Source: Spinellus fusiger
Taxonomy: Eukaryota; Mucoromycota; Mucoromycetes; Mucorales; Phycomycetaceae
Assembly (NCBI GenBank): GCA_025094145.1
Contig: JALLLS010000011.1
Coordinates: 434,001 to 498,000 of the forward strand
Length of the DNA stretch: 64,000 nt
Direction: 5' to 3'
Part shown: piece by piece, positions 45,712 through 57,337 of the stretch
Position numbering within the stretch: the stretch's first letter is position 1
How the letters are laid out: the number at the start of each line of letters is the position of its first letter
Notes under the pieces: model-generated
What the model was told of the DNA's origin: nothing
Databases searched by the model: none
What the model saw: the letters and a program-made list of their open reading frames with translations, nothing else
Position numbers and translations under genes: made by a program

Positions 45712-47529
45712 AAAAAGATCTGATAGTTTGCAGTCACTAGAGCGAAGTAAGAAACTGCCTGCTCTTCCACCACCAGAACCGGTGAACGATAAACGGCACA
45801 AACATCAAAGAAGTGTTGGACTGGACGATCTCCCTCATATCGCTGTTCTCACTGTATCTGAAAATCCACCTTTTCCTCCAATATTATCATCTCCTTCTTC
45901 CTTTCCTGCCTCTCCAGTATCATCAAGGATGCCTATACCGAATATAAGCCGCCCCCGAGTTTATTTCTCTGAATTATCGGCTTTACAATACATGATTATC
46001 CGCCATGTTGCTGTTATTCATATTGAACCTTTTGTGCGTGAGTCTTTTACACTGAGTGATCTTCTTAATATGATCGAGTTGAAAAAATCATCGATCTGGG
46101 GAAAGTTCTTTACATCTATTCGAGCGGGAGGAGCAAAGAAGCCCAACAGAGGAAAAGACGAGGGAACATTTGGTGTGTCGTTGGATTTCTTAACAGAAAA
46201 GACAGGCGTAGAATCAAATCTTGGAGCAGGACCTTCTCCTATTAAGATTGCTGCTTTTATTGACGATGCTATCACAGCCATGCGACAGAAAGGTACAGTA
46301 CACACATGTGGGGTGTGGTTGTTGATTTTTGATGATTAGATATGTCGGTGGAGGGTGTTTTTAGAAAAAACGGCAATATTCGACGACTGAAGGAATTAAC
46401 CGAGCAACTGGATAAGAATCCTCATGATGTGGATCTTGCATCGGAAAATGCTATTCAGATTGCTGCTCTCTTGAAGAAATTCTTGCGAGAGTTACCTGAC
46501 CCACTCTTAACATTTAAACTTCATGGACTATTTACATGTGCACAAAGTAATATCAACGGAAACAAATGAGTTTGTTGTAGGCTAATACTATATTTGTAGG
46601 AATGACAGATCCTGTAGCAAGAAAACACGTTCTTCACTTGGCATGTTGTATGCTTCCACGTTGTAATCGTGATACACTTGAAGTTCTTTTTCTGTTTTTA
46701 AGATGGGTGGCCTCATTTTCCCATGTTACAACTGACGTTGGCAGTCGAATGGATATTCCCAATCTTGCTCGCGTCATTGCTCCCAACATTCTTACGACAG
46801 ACTCTAAGGATCCAGTCAAAGACGATTCTTTTTCTGCCATTCGTGTGGTTGAGATTCTATTGGAGTCTTATGAAGATTTTTGTTTGGTAACTTATCATAT
46901 TTTTGTTGGCATTCTTACTTATTATTATTACTACTACTATTATTATTATTATTACTATTATTATTACTATCATTATTACTACTACTATTATTATCATTAT
47001 CATCATCATTATCATCATCATTTTATTATTATTATTATTATTATCATTTTATTATTATCACTAGGTCCCTGAAGAATTGGAATCTTTCTTGCAAGATCCT
47101 AGTCTGAATGATGCAAAAACCATGGAAATATCTTCTAGAGACTTCTTAAAGAAAGTTGAACAACTAATGAAGCAGAAGAAGCAGACTCCAAGCTCAGGAA
47201 GTATACAGTCTCCATCATTAGTGTCATCAACCGATCTTCGATTCTTTGATGGTGTTGTAGATGGACGCCAACCCCCACCCACATCCATCTATACACAACA
47301 ACACTTCCTACCTTATAGTAATCACCACCCTTCTTCTGACTTCTATACTCTTTCGCTCCCTCAACGTCAGGCCAGCCTCAAGCCTTCCAGTAATATTAGC
47401 CAGTCGTCTCTTTCTTCGATGAACAGCTATCATCGCAATAACCCTCCAAGAGCCATACCTTCATCTCCCTCTTCATCACCTTACACCCACTCTCCACTGA
47501 ATTCAGCACAACATGTGACTTCTCAATAG
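43306..47529 (+). CDS. LIM-domain RhoGAP, Rga1-like (copy B)
   Basis: Ten exons join in phase to 1102 residues: 43306-43431, 43491-43874, 43942-44002, 44063-44158, 44303-44461, 44636-45229, 45363-46292, 46340-46546, 46600-46886, 47065-47529. The domain order is the same as copy A: LIM domains at 15-69 and 78-about 130, further zinc-binding segments, then RhoGAP at about 730-950 with the arginine finger in VFRKNGNIRRL. It differs from copy A in the linker (copy B: PALPPPEPVNDKRHKHQRSV, a proline-rich stretch that could bind SH3 domains), in the second half of RhoGAP (LFLFLRWVASFSHVTTDVGS versus LCLFLKWTASFACLSNDSGS) and in the tail. Both copies look functional; the two tails share the motif MNSYHR and the ending pattern LNS.QHV. 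Confidence 0.9.
45968..46678 (+). repeat. Inverted near-identical tract 2, arm B
   Basis: It matches 23126-23836 (inverted), with equal lengths of 711 bp. It starts at TCTGAATTATCGGC and ends at GATACACT, after which copies A and B differ. Confidence 0.8.
46915..47062. repeat. (TTA)n/(TCA)n microsatellite in the last intron of RGA-B
   Basis: TTATTATTAC/TACTACT and ATCATC units fill most of the 178-bp intron between 46887 and 47064. The matching intron of copy A (22876-22917) is 42 bp and lacks the repeat. Confidence 0.85.
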
Positions 47530-50252
47530 AACTACAAGATTACCCCCAAGAGGTCTGCATTTATCTACATATATTCTTCATTTATTTATCCCACAAAAAA
47601 TGTTAACTGTTCTGTTATATAAATAATATTTTTCAGTCAATTGTCTGAATTATCATAATTCCATATTTCTTATATTAAACTAAAGTTTGTTTGAAATAAT
47701 TACTTCATCAAACTCTAATAGTGTATAAATTATCGGATCAGAACTAAAGCAAACATTCATCCCTTTGAAATTTCTTGTTTATTTATTTCACCCTTTATTA
47801 GGGACGCTGGTGCCTATAACAAAAGGGTTGGGGACATTTTGATTCTTTTTGGTAAAATACGGCTGATCTTTATGAAGTATCCTTATCCATTACGGCAAAA
47901 GAACCTATAGCTACTTGAACATAGTTTGATCATGCCACTGATGATACAATGGCTATAACAGGTAAGGCATAGGATACAATACTACCTGAGACTGGTATAC
48001 TTTAGACAGTTATCCTGGTTGCCATATGTTTCAAGATAGATTGAGGGTTTTATGGATCTTTTAGTGCTCAATTAATATAATTGTGTGATATGTTCTTAAT
48101 TCTACAACTAAAGTTGACCTAGATCGTATGTAGCCCCTACAATGACTGTCTAAATGTGTTTCTCGGGACTGGTAAAACATAGTCTAAATGAGGCTGATAG
48201 TAATAAAATAGGATATCTTCTTCTGCATCTTAATGAATGTCTCCATAGAACTTTGTTTGTTAGATTTTACTTAATATAGACATGAATGTACAGAATGTTT
48301 AAGCTTGGTTCGAATCGTCAAACTCGTTAATTCTTTATTCTAGAAAATCATACAAAATATCTTGCACTATTTGATCTCTATCACCATGCTTATAATTACT
48401 ACTATTACTATTACTCAATACAATTATACTAATAGTTTCTATATTATAGAATGTATCAGCAATAATATAATGTTTTTCGATTCAACCTGTACCAATAGAG
48501 CATTTTATGTTAATTTCTATTTGAATTTTTTTAACCAGTAGCCATCATAATCTTCTTGTTACTGATATAAATAAATAAATAAAAAGGATAGAAGGAGACT
48601 ATTATGCAACCTTCAATTCCAAACAAGCCAACTAAAAGGGAGATCTATTAAAGATGCGTTGCCAAGAACTGAATTCTGAAGTGAATAATGAGAAAAACAA
48701 TAGAATAAAACCACTTCTTAAAAGAGTAATGAAAACAATACAAATGATTCCCAATAATGTTTTTATTTTTTATTTTTTTTAGATTACAAAAGCCATCATC
48801 TAAAAAAAGAATGCCCCAAACTTCAAAATCGATCTTTTAAGCTATTATTATAACTATAGGAATCATAAGTGACCCGCCTTTTCTATTGTCTTTGTGTCAA
48901 TTCAAAAGGCATGTTATTTCTAGAGAAAGATAGTCTAAGCTCTATCATGCAGTACGGTTACCACTATTAAATGTCTTTCTACCTTAAAACCTATATATTT
49001 TATATAACGGAGAAAAGTTTTATTTTTCAAGAAAAAATACAAAAAGACGTACTCATGGGTCACTATAAAGAAAGAAAATAAGAATCTGGGTACAGCTGTT
49101 ACAAAGACTGACTTACACAGGCTTATAATCCAAGTTCTTTACAGTATTTCTCGAAATTATTCACGCACTTGAATATAGTGTGTAGTACATGTCTACACAC
49201 AATAAAACTGACTAGAAACACAATACAGTGATCGGGAGTTATACTAGATGTTGCTTTTCCAAGAATCGTGTGATGGTTTATAGCATAAGATTGATCATTT
49301 TAGAAAAGTAGAACTGACATTTCTAACTATGGATGAGTTTCACAATAAGAATTACATCCTAGTATGGATCAACTGTTCTCTATTTGTAACAGCAGTGAAA
49401 TAAATAGTAAACATTCTTACTACTATTGAATTTCATCTGAATATGACTTATATTCTCAAGACAGGCCTACTTGATCAATCACTACAAGGATTGTACGTAT
49501 TCTTCCATATTTTAATAGTTGACAGCTGCTGTAGTATCATAATTGAGAAGGGATATTTAATACAAAGAGAGTTAGATGTAAATTCATAGATGTATCAATA
49601 ACTAAAAATAGTTGTATTAATGGTTACACATTATTACTCAATTATCTAGTAAAAGAAAGAAAGAGAGAAATAATATGAGCGAAATGAATAGAATTCATTT
49701 ATCAAAGCTACGGTATTCATCTAAAGAAAGCAGAAGAAAAAGAAAACAGTTTTATTGAATTATCTTTCAGGGATGCCTTTGAACAATGTGTTCTATAACT
49801 AGTGTGTCCTCTTAAAAAAATACACGCAAATAAAGACGGCTGTATTTTGATGAGACTTTAACAGGTAAATATTTATTAAGCTATACAACTTCTGATACTA
49901 TATCAAACTGCATACATGTAGAGACTGCTCTGTAAATTATTTGTCGAACGGGATCCTTTCTTTATATTAATAGATGACACTTACTATACAAGTATATATA
50001 TTTTTTTTTATCAGAAGAGTCTAAAATCTAGATACTAGAAAAGAATTGGGCCATGACAGAATAGAATATATTGCTATGTAATGATAGGTGGAATAAAACA
50101 AAAACAAAGTAGATGCATGTAAATCGCTCATAAATGTAACACTACATAATAAATGGTATTGCATCTTTTGTTTGATGAAATTCATAAATGCCTTGACTAT
50201 AAATGAAAGAAAAAGAAATATGAATTAATTGGATGGTTTTCATATTTCACAA
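47530..50252. other. AT-rich intergenic DNA, no gene seen
   Basis: About 2.7 kb is without a convincing coding stretch. Short ORFs are absent or chance-like. No TIR pair or RNA gene was recognised. Confidence 0.45.
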
Positions 50253-52086
50253 TTACCCAATATCATCATTGGAGTTTGCAATAAACAGAGCCTGACTATC
50301 CGATGTCAATGCTATTTATATTAAAACAGGTTAAAGCTGGATCCACTTTCTGACCCACTTAACACTTACAAACTCCAGCTATAGATCCAAATAAATTAAT
50401 GATCTGATTACTGCGGTAACCACTTTTTACATCATAGACATGGACATAGTCAATAGGCTCTGTATAAATCAAATATACACAAAACACCCTGGTTAATTAA
50501 TATAGCATATTATTTTACAGACAATCTATTTTGTATTTACCAGCTGCTACTAAGTATTTCCCATCACTAGAGTATTGGAGAGATCGAATGGTCCCTATTT
50601 CTGCTCCTAGAAGATGAAGTACTCGCGACGTATTTCGAATATCATATACTCTGTACAAATAGAAAAGAAAAATAAAGCATAAGATGGCTTTTTGATTTTT
50701 ATATTTTAAAAGCAAATTACCGGGTTGTTTTATCTTGATTTCCTGTTGCTAATGTCATTCCGTCTGGACTCCAACAACACGAGAATGAAAAGTCAGAGTG
50801 ATCATTGATGCTTATAATTTCTAAGGCCAAACCGTAAATACAATCTCTACTTATTCTATCAATGTGTCCTTACCACGACCTGTATTGATATCGGCAATGC
50901 TTGTTCTTGTAGAATCACCAACTGCACAAATCAGTTTTTTATTGGGAGATACCGCAGTATTCTAATGTAGGACAATAGTAGTATGAATACATTATCATAA
51001 AGAATATACGGGTTTACAGTGCAATAAAAAAGATACTTACATTGACAGGAAATTTGAATTTGATATATTGTTCAATGACCATTGTCCCTAGATTGACAAG
51101 GTAGGTTGTTTGATCATTGCCAGAGATAGCTGCTGTTAACCCTACATATGAAGAGATTCAACATGTCTGATTCAACAACAGAACCACACCTATTTATTTA
51201 TCGCTCTCCTCTCTTCCTATCTTACCTCCTCGGTTCAAATCAACAATATCTAGATGGTTTGTAGTGCCATAAGGATCTTGGGTAGGTGCTCCACAGTAAG
51301 ACATGCTATCTATAGCATCCAGTCGTCGATAGGCATACTCTCCTCTTGAGCCACCCACAAGCAATATACCATGAGCACATGTCATACTGATAATTTTCAT
51401 TGGAAAACTGGCTACTTCTTTACTCTTGGCTCTCTGAGGTGACCAATGTCTTATAGTATCATCCTCTTTATATATACATTAGCCTTGTCGTTTATACACT
51501 GTTTTATTCTATTCTTACTCAGAAAATAAACATCGTTCTTGCTTGTAGCCCATAATAGTTTACGTAGCTGAAAATGACCAATGCTGCACTCTTCACCTAT
51601 ATTGCCTTGTTTAAAGGTATAAAAACTCTTTTCTTGTATAACATTTTTCGGTTCCTAAAGACATAACCCACTGTAAATTCATATAGTCAATGCATAACAA
51701 AATTACCTACTTCAGTCATTACGTGGGCAGGCATATCAATGCTTTGATAGTTGGTAAACCGTTCTGTTCTATACAAAGTCAATATCTACTCTTTTTTTTT
51801 CAACACTGGGATTTATTCTGGCTGTTGCTTACCTATACTTCTTGAATGTGTCTCTTTCACAGCCGAGTGAGCTCCAATCTAGGCCTTGCTACAATATAAA
51901 CATAAGCATTCTTTGCATAGGGTAGTTGTGTCTTATCTGTACCATATCTGATCCATTCAAGACCATATCTTCGGTAATTTCTTCATGCTGCTCAATGTCT
52001 ATTCAGTGAGTCGTTGTGTTCTATGGTCATTGTTTCTTGTTTACCTCATTGTTGCGAATATCCATGCCTGATTCAAGACGGCTCAT
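50253..52086 (-). CDS. WD40-repeat protein of the SPAC2A9.03-like family
   Basis: About twelve short exons on the minus strand start at 52086. Those worked out in phase are 52045-52086, 51943-51987, 51833-51888, 51711-51768, 51519-51654, 51226-51465, 51041-51141. Later exons lie in 50960-50253 with less certain edges. Key stretches are GLDWSSLGCERDTFKKYR, HFQLRKLLWATSKNDVYFL, ILLVGGSRGEYAYRRL, CCWSPDGMTLATGNQDKTTR, VYDIRNTSRVLHLLGAEIGT, and the end DSQALFIANSNDD. The xGxDWxxLxxxRxxFxxYR opening and HFQLRxLLWATSKxDVY are shared, as I recall them, with fungal and plant proteins of this uncharacterised WD40 family. Function is unknown. No signal peptide is seen. Confidence 0.75.
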
Positions 52087-52722
52087 TGCATTACGACCCA
52101 CTCAACTTAATACATGAAGAGTGTGAGCTTATTCTTTTATTCTTCCTGTGTGTATTTGTACCTGCATTTTAAATAGGATAGAAAAGATAGTGCAGGAATA
52201 GAATAAAGATGCACAGAAGCAAGGAAAAAAGTGAAAGAATGCCTGTTCACTTGACTATGCTTACTGCACTGCATAGTCTTTTTTTTTTTTTTTAAATTTC
52301 TATAATTATTTTTGGAGGCCAGCCTTTTAAAAAGTCACCCAAAAGATTAAATTGTAAAATAGAAGGTTAAAAGATATCCACGGATTCTGATTCCATCATT
52401 GGTCACTGTTGCTTTTTATTAGCATGAATCCAAGAATAAGCACAAATCTTTATAGAAAAGTCTAGATTGATTAATAATACTCTCTTGGTATTGTTCTAAT
52501 ATTAAAAAAAGACGACTTCTATTGTAACTTAAAGGGTGTCTCTATTGAAGTAAAAGTAGTGTCTATACTCTTTGAGCTCTAATCTCTATTTTCATTATTT
52601 CTATTAGAAGTGTCTTGCTATTTATCTTTCTTAGATGTCATTGATTCTTTATTTTATTTTTTAAAGAGAAAAACATCAAAGACTACTTGATGTAAATACA
52701 AATTATCATGTGTTGTTGTTGT

Positions 52723-52756
<34 letters not shown>

Positions 52757-53236
52757 AACTATTAAAAATGCCACTGGATTACTTGAATAAAGAAGTATTT
52801 AATGTTGACTCGACTGATTCGATAGAAAACTCCAAGTTATATACTAGGCTTTATACTAGGGAAGATCTATTCCTATTTTAAATGACATGATGAATATCAA
52901 ATATATGTTTATTCATACAAATATATCTATCAATCATACAAATTCAGCATGAACGATAATAAGACTACTTTCCTATCAGTAATAATATAGTAATTTTCCA
53001 TCTTTAAAAGATAGTGAAGGGTCTTCTTAATACAGAAGAGAATAGATACACTTAAAAATAGCATGGGTTAAAGATGCTAAATGATTGCTATAAAAAAAAG
53101 AAGAGCAAGCGTGTGCCTATTTTGTTTTGGATTGCCTCTTTATTAACAAAGAGATAGTACTTTTTATTATTATTGGAATTAGCTTATTCTCTCCCACTAA
53201 CAATTCAAATGTCTATTCACTCAGTAAAAGAAATGA
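52087..53236. other. AT-rich intergenic DNA
   Basis: It contains (TA)n(GA)n near 52726-52757 and no recognisable gene. It separates the WD40 start from the stop of the carrier gene. Confidence 0.45.
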
Positions 53237-54516
53237 CTAAAGGGAACTGGACGGGTCTCTTGTGGTTGTATACCATCTTACAACTTCTTCATAGATAGTC
53301 CAGGAAATAGCAGAATTAAGAGGTTTACGAATGAGTCGAACACTAATGCCATCAAAGAAGCCTATGATTCCTTCTTCCTATTCATGACAGCAGTGATTTT
53401 TATATTAGTTATACCAGCAATTTTGTATTAATAAAGACATATAGCTTACCATAAATACTTTTTTTGCCGACTGGACAAGATTCTTGTAAATAAAAGGTTT
53501 TAATTGCATACGAGTCTTTAGCATATCAAAAGGCTGAGTAACACATGTAGCTGTTGCACCTGCGGCAACACCCGAGCTAAGATTAATAGCTACATTGCTT
53601 ATGGATAAATTGTTCTGTTGTGAGAAGGCTGTTGTAGTATGAGTCAATATCCAATCCAATCCAACCCAATGTTTGTTCTTACTTCTTACACCTGCCTTGC
53701 TATATTCGTAGAAGAACAAATAGATACCAGCAAAAGGAGCATCTCTTATAAAAGTAGCACCATAGCCTGAAAACAGACCTAGCAACTCCTATTGATATTT
53801 GCCATACCATATCCATTACCTCTAAATCCATCGTTCTTGATAATAGAGGAAAATGCATCTGATATACTTTTGTAATTATAGAAATTACTCTGAGAAAGAG
53901 TTAATATGACTCATTGTCCTATAGAGTGTACCTCAAATCTAATTTTTACTACTGTGATAGGCATCATAATATAGCCCACAGAACCTCTTGCTGCAGCACC
54001 AGAGACAAGATTCTCCCACTGCTTCTTGCCCTGTTCTACAGAAGAGGATGTGTACAGGTACCGTTGCCAAGTAGGTCGTGTTCTTGCCAAGACATCTCCA
54101 ATTTCAGACAAGGCAAAGAAGTACAAGGCTGACCCTGGCACATTCCTTCATGCATAGATGGGATTGATTCGACCTTTTGTTTAAACATCCCCATTTCTAT
54201 TTACCTTACCAGGGTTGGGATAGTACCACGCCAAAGACCGCCCACACCATTAGAAGACACAATGTCTCTTACAGTAGAGTAAAGTGTGCTGATAATGTAA
54301 GACCCCCTGTGGTGTATTCTTTTACCTCTGCTGTGGACTCACCAACAGGCCTTTCTTTTTAGCTTCTCGAAGAAATGCAAGGTGGTCTTGTCGTTGTTGT
54401 TGAAGACGAGTCTTTATCAAATCCAGGGGTTGAAGGAGAGTACAGGCTGTCATTCCAGAGAGACCACCTCCCATTATATGCACTATTCGTGGGCGGGATT
54501 CTGATGACTTGTTCAT
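53237..54516 (-). CDS. HEM25: Mitochondrial carrier, SLC25A38/Hem25-like glycine transporter
   Basis: The first exons are 54326-54516, 54205-54288 and 53932-54145. A fourth starts near 53896, a fifth at 53788, and the last ends at 53237. The three carrier repeats are visible: LLQPLDLIKTRLQQQ in repeat 1, MMPITVVKIRFE in repeat 2, and TQPFDMLKTRMQL in repeat 3. GLWRGTIPTLVRNVPGSALYFFAL and FSGYGATFIRDAPFAGIYLF are specific to the Hem25/SLC25A38 group, which imports glycine into mitochondria for haem synthesis. The C terminus is WTIYEEVVRWY. The exon 4/5 join (donor near 53822, acceptor at 53789-53790) is one base out of phase with any GT/AG choice I tried, so there may be a one-base error or a real frameshift. 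Confidence 0.82.
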
Positions 54517-54619
54517 GATGAGGCAGAAGAAGAGTATTGATACGCATCGATGGATTTGTTTGTGGTTTAAACAACTCCGCTAACAAGGATTTTATTGTTG
54601 AGAACAATGGTTTACTTCT

Positions 54620-55441
54620 CTATAAGGTGTTTCTAATGTTTATTTCTATAGTTTTATCTGAAAAGACAGTAAGATCAATATCAGACAAGAATTGAACAAC
54701 ATGCAGAGCGCCTGCTTCCTTGAGTTCTTCCGCAGAATGGGTTGTAGTACATGCAATACACTGCATACCAGCAACAGTGGCAGCACGAACACCAGCAGGG
54801 GCATCTTCAAAGACAATACAGTCTCCTGGATCCATGCCAAGCCCCTTGGCCGCCATCAAATAACCTGCTGGGTCGGGTTTTCCCTTGATCACCTAAGCAA
54901 GCGACAATTAATTAATATCAGTCCTAATGAAAGAGAAAGAAAAAAAAAGAAAAAAAAGAGAGAGAGGGTGTGTGTGAAATTACATCTTCTGCTGTGATCA
55001 TAACTCTTGGTTGTGCTATATTGCATTGTCTTAACCGAGTAGATGCCATGTGATAAGTACCCGCTGTGCAGATAGCGTACAGGTTCTCAGGTATCTTTTC
55101 CAAGAGAGCACATACACCAGGCAAAATAGAGACACCCTCTTTTTTAGAGGCCAGTGTACGCTCAAACTGATCAGCAGTAGCAGCAACATCCATAGAAGGA
55201 GCCCACTGCTCAATTGTCTCTATAGTGCGTCTACCATGGGAAGTGGCAAGGATCTTGGCAAAGTACACATATAAGTATCACAGTGACCCTTTTCTTCTTA
55301 TTGATTTTCTACCTTTTCACTGTCTAAACCATGTTCAGTAGCAAACTCCTGCCAATGCGCAATCACCAGTGGCGTAGTATCAATGAGAGTGCCATCAAGG
55401 TCAAAAACAATAGCTTTCGATTGTAAGGGGTGAAGGGTCAT
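54620..55441 (-). CDS. HAD-superfamily sugar/glycerol phosphatase (Gpp/Dog-like)
   Basis: Three exons, 55313-55441, 54984-55253 and 54620-54892, join in phase to 223 residues. Motif I is AIVFDLDGTLIDTTP with the nucleophile Asp. ILATSHGRRTIETI is the cap stretch seen in Gpp1 and Dog2 (SHGxRT). Motif II is YAICTAGT, motif III lies in VIKGKPDPAGYLMAAK, and motif IV is VFEDAPAGVRAATVAG. The family removes phosphate from glycerol-3-phosphate (Gpp1/2) or 2-deoxyglucose-6-phosphate (Dog1/2). Sequence alone does not separate the two, so no symbol is given. The gene lies 103 bp upstream of the HEM25 start on the same strand. Confidence 0.85.
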
Positions 55442-57337
55442 TCTTTGTTTTTTGTTTTTGTTTTTTGTTTTTGTTTTTGTTTTTACTATGTAATTAAAGG
55501 AAAGAAATGAAAAAGAAGAGAGAAGAGAGAGGTTGTATTTTCTCTTGGTCTTCTCTTTCCTTTTAATATATTAATTCTATTCAGTGCTTGTCTGTCCTCT
55601 CTACCTGTGTCTATTTTGTGTTGACTCTGTTTAATGGTTTAATATCCGATCCACGGAACGAGAGTACTTAACAAGAAAAGAAGCTAAACAAGGATGGTTC
55701 ACCAACACAATAATAACAGATCATTCAATGAAATTCATAGTAATGAAGAAGAATAGAACCGATAGGATCCCTACCTATAAAATAATGCTAACACAGAAAA
55801 TGAAAAGAGTGGATTGAGAATTGTACACTGCCGACTTGTAACTGTATGGGCTTGTAGAAAGAGAGAAAAGAAACGGAATTTTTTGATTGGGGATATCATT
55901 CATCATGACAGATTACAGTTTAGGTGAAGATAAACAAACGAGAAAGACACTCAAGAATAAAGAATGGTTTTTGGAAGAAACATACATACACACTTTATAG
56001 ATTATAACTCTACAATACTCGTTCTGAAGGTAGAAGGATTATTACTCTATAATTACTCTATAAAATAAATGAAAGATAATGTTCAGATTTATATTTTTCA
56101 AGTATTCTTTATCTTGGATAAAGCAGTTGAATCATTATTTCTGGTTACCATCACAACGTCAAACCATCTAATTTTATTTCTTTTCTTTTTGGGATTCATA
56201 CTACACAATAGAATACAGATATTTACACACCTAAAGATATCCATAATATAAAAAGAAATAAACGAATTATTAAATTAAAGTCTTACTCTGATTGGCCAAA
56301 ATATATAAAAATAGTATTTCGCCGTCTAAATAATATATTTCAAACTCTATTAGCCTATTTTAGTAATAGTACTTGGCTTTGAAATTAAATATTATGGAGT
56401 TGTCTATAAAAGGAAGAGGTATGGCCATAATCACCCTACTATTGTAACTCAGTCATTGCTATTTCTCTCTGATGTGTTATCCTTAAGCCCACAGCAGGGG
56501 TGCATAACAATGTTGAAAGTGTATTGATGATAGAAACTATGGAATTGATTCTAAAGGTTATTGTTCATAAAATAGAATCAGAATTGATTATCTTAAGAAC
56601 AGTATAGCCATTCATTCACTGAATATCAACTGTCTTCCATAAAAGCATTATTGAAACTAATCTCAACTGTGGGGTTCAATGGGAGCTGGGTATTGTTTCT
56701 AGTGTTATTCTTTAGGCACAAGACAGGATAAGAGTGAGTTGTTTGATTTGTATATTTTATGAGTGGAGGCTAAGGTTGTAGACACTACCAAAGGCTATTC
56801 TTAAGATAGAAAGATAAAACATATCTTTATTTAGGCTGGAGCTCATTGCAATCCACAAGACACTCTTCTGTTATTAATAAGCAAAGACTCATATCAGGTC
56901 AGTTCCAACTAGTCCTTTATGCTGTCAATGGCGTCTAGAGTGTAGTCTCTATTGATATAATCATTACACTTGGACAGTAGCCATAGTAATATAATAAACA
57001 CTATATCTTATTCACACTACAATTTGCTATTGTATATGCATATGTATTATTATTATTACTCACAATGGTACTGTTTCATGAGACTATGTGCGTGATATTA
57101 CCACACACTGTTCATATTAAACAATAAATATAGGTTCTATTAAAGAACGACATTGTTTATTCTTCAAGCAATAGTCAGAAACAATAATAATAAAAAAATG
57201 AAACAATGTTCTTTTCTTGCCATAAATTATTTCAAAAATGAACTCGGAAGAGATTTTAGAGATAAACACCAATAATAAAAAAAGAAAAAAAAAAGAGAGA
57301 GAGAGAGAATAGGGTGGAGGAAAGGGATATATTTTCT
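55442..57337. other. Intergenic region with a decayed repeat
   Basis: A (TTTTTG)n tract at about 55445-55484 lies just before the HAD start. 56200-57050 carries the decayed dispersed repeat listed separately. No gene is seen. Confidence 0.5.
56200..57050 (+). repeat. Composite dispersed repeat (copy 4)
   Basis: It is related to 40530-41170 in the same orientation, but with about 280 bp of extra sequence in the middle (about 56490-56765). The two halves match separately: ...TATTTCAAACTCTATTAGCC... and TAGACACTACCAAAGGCTAT. No coding sequence is recognised. Confidence 0.55.

Noticed and set aside
22321..47529. Treating the RGA pair as a plain recent segmental duplication
   Set aside because: The diverged island between two identical tracts and the diverged 3' part do not fit a single recent copy event.
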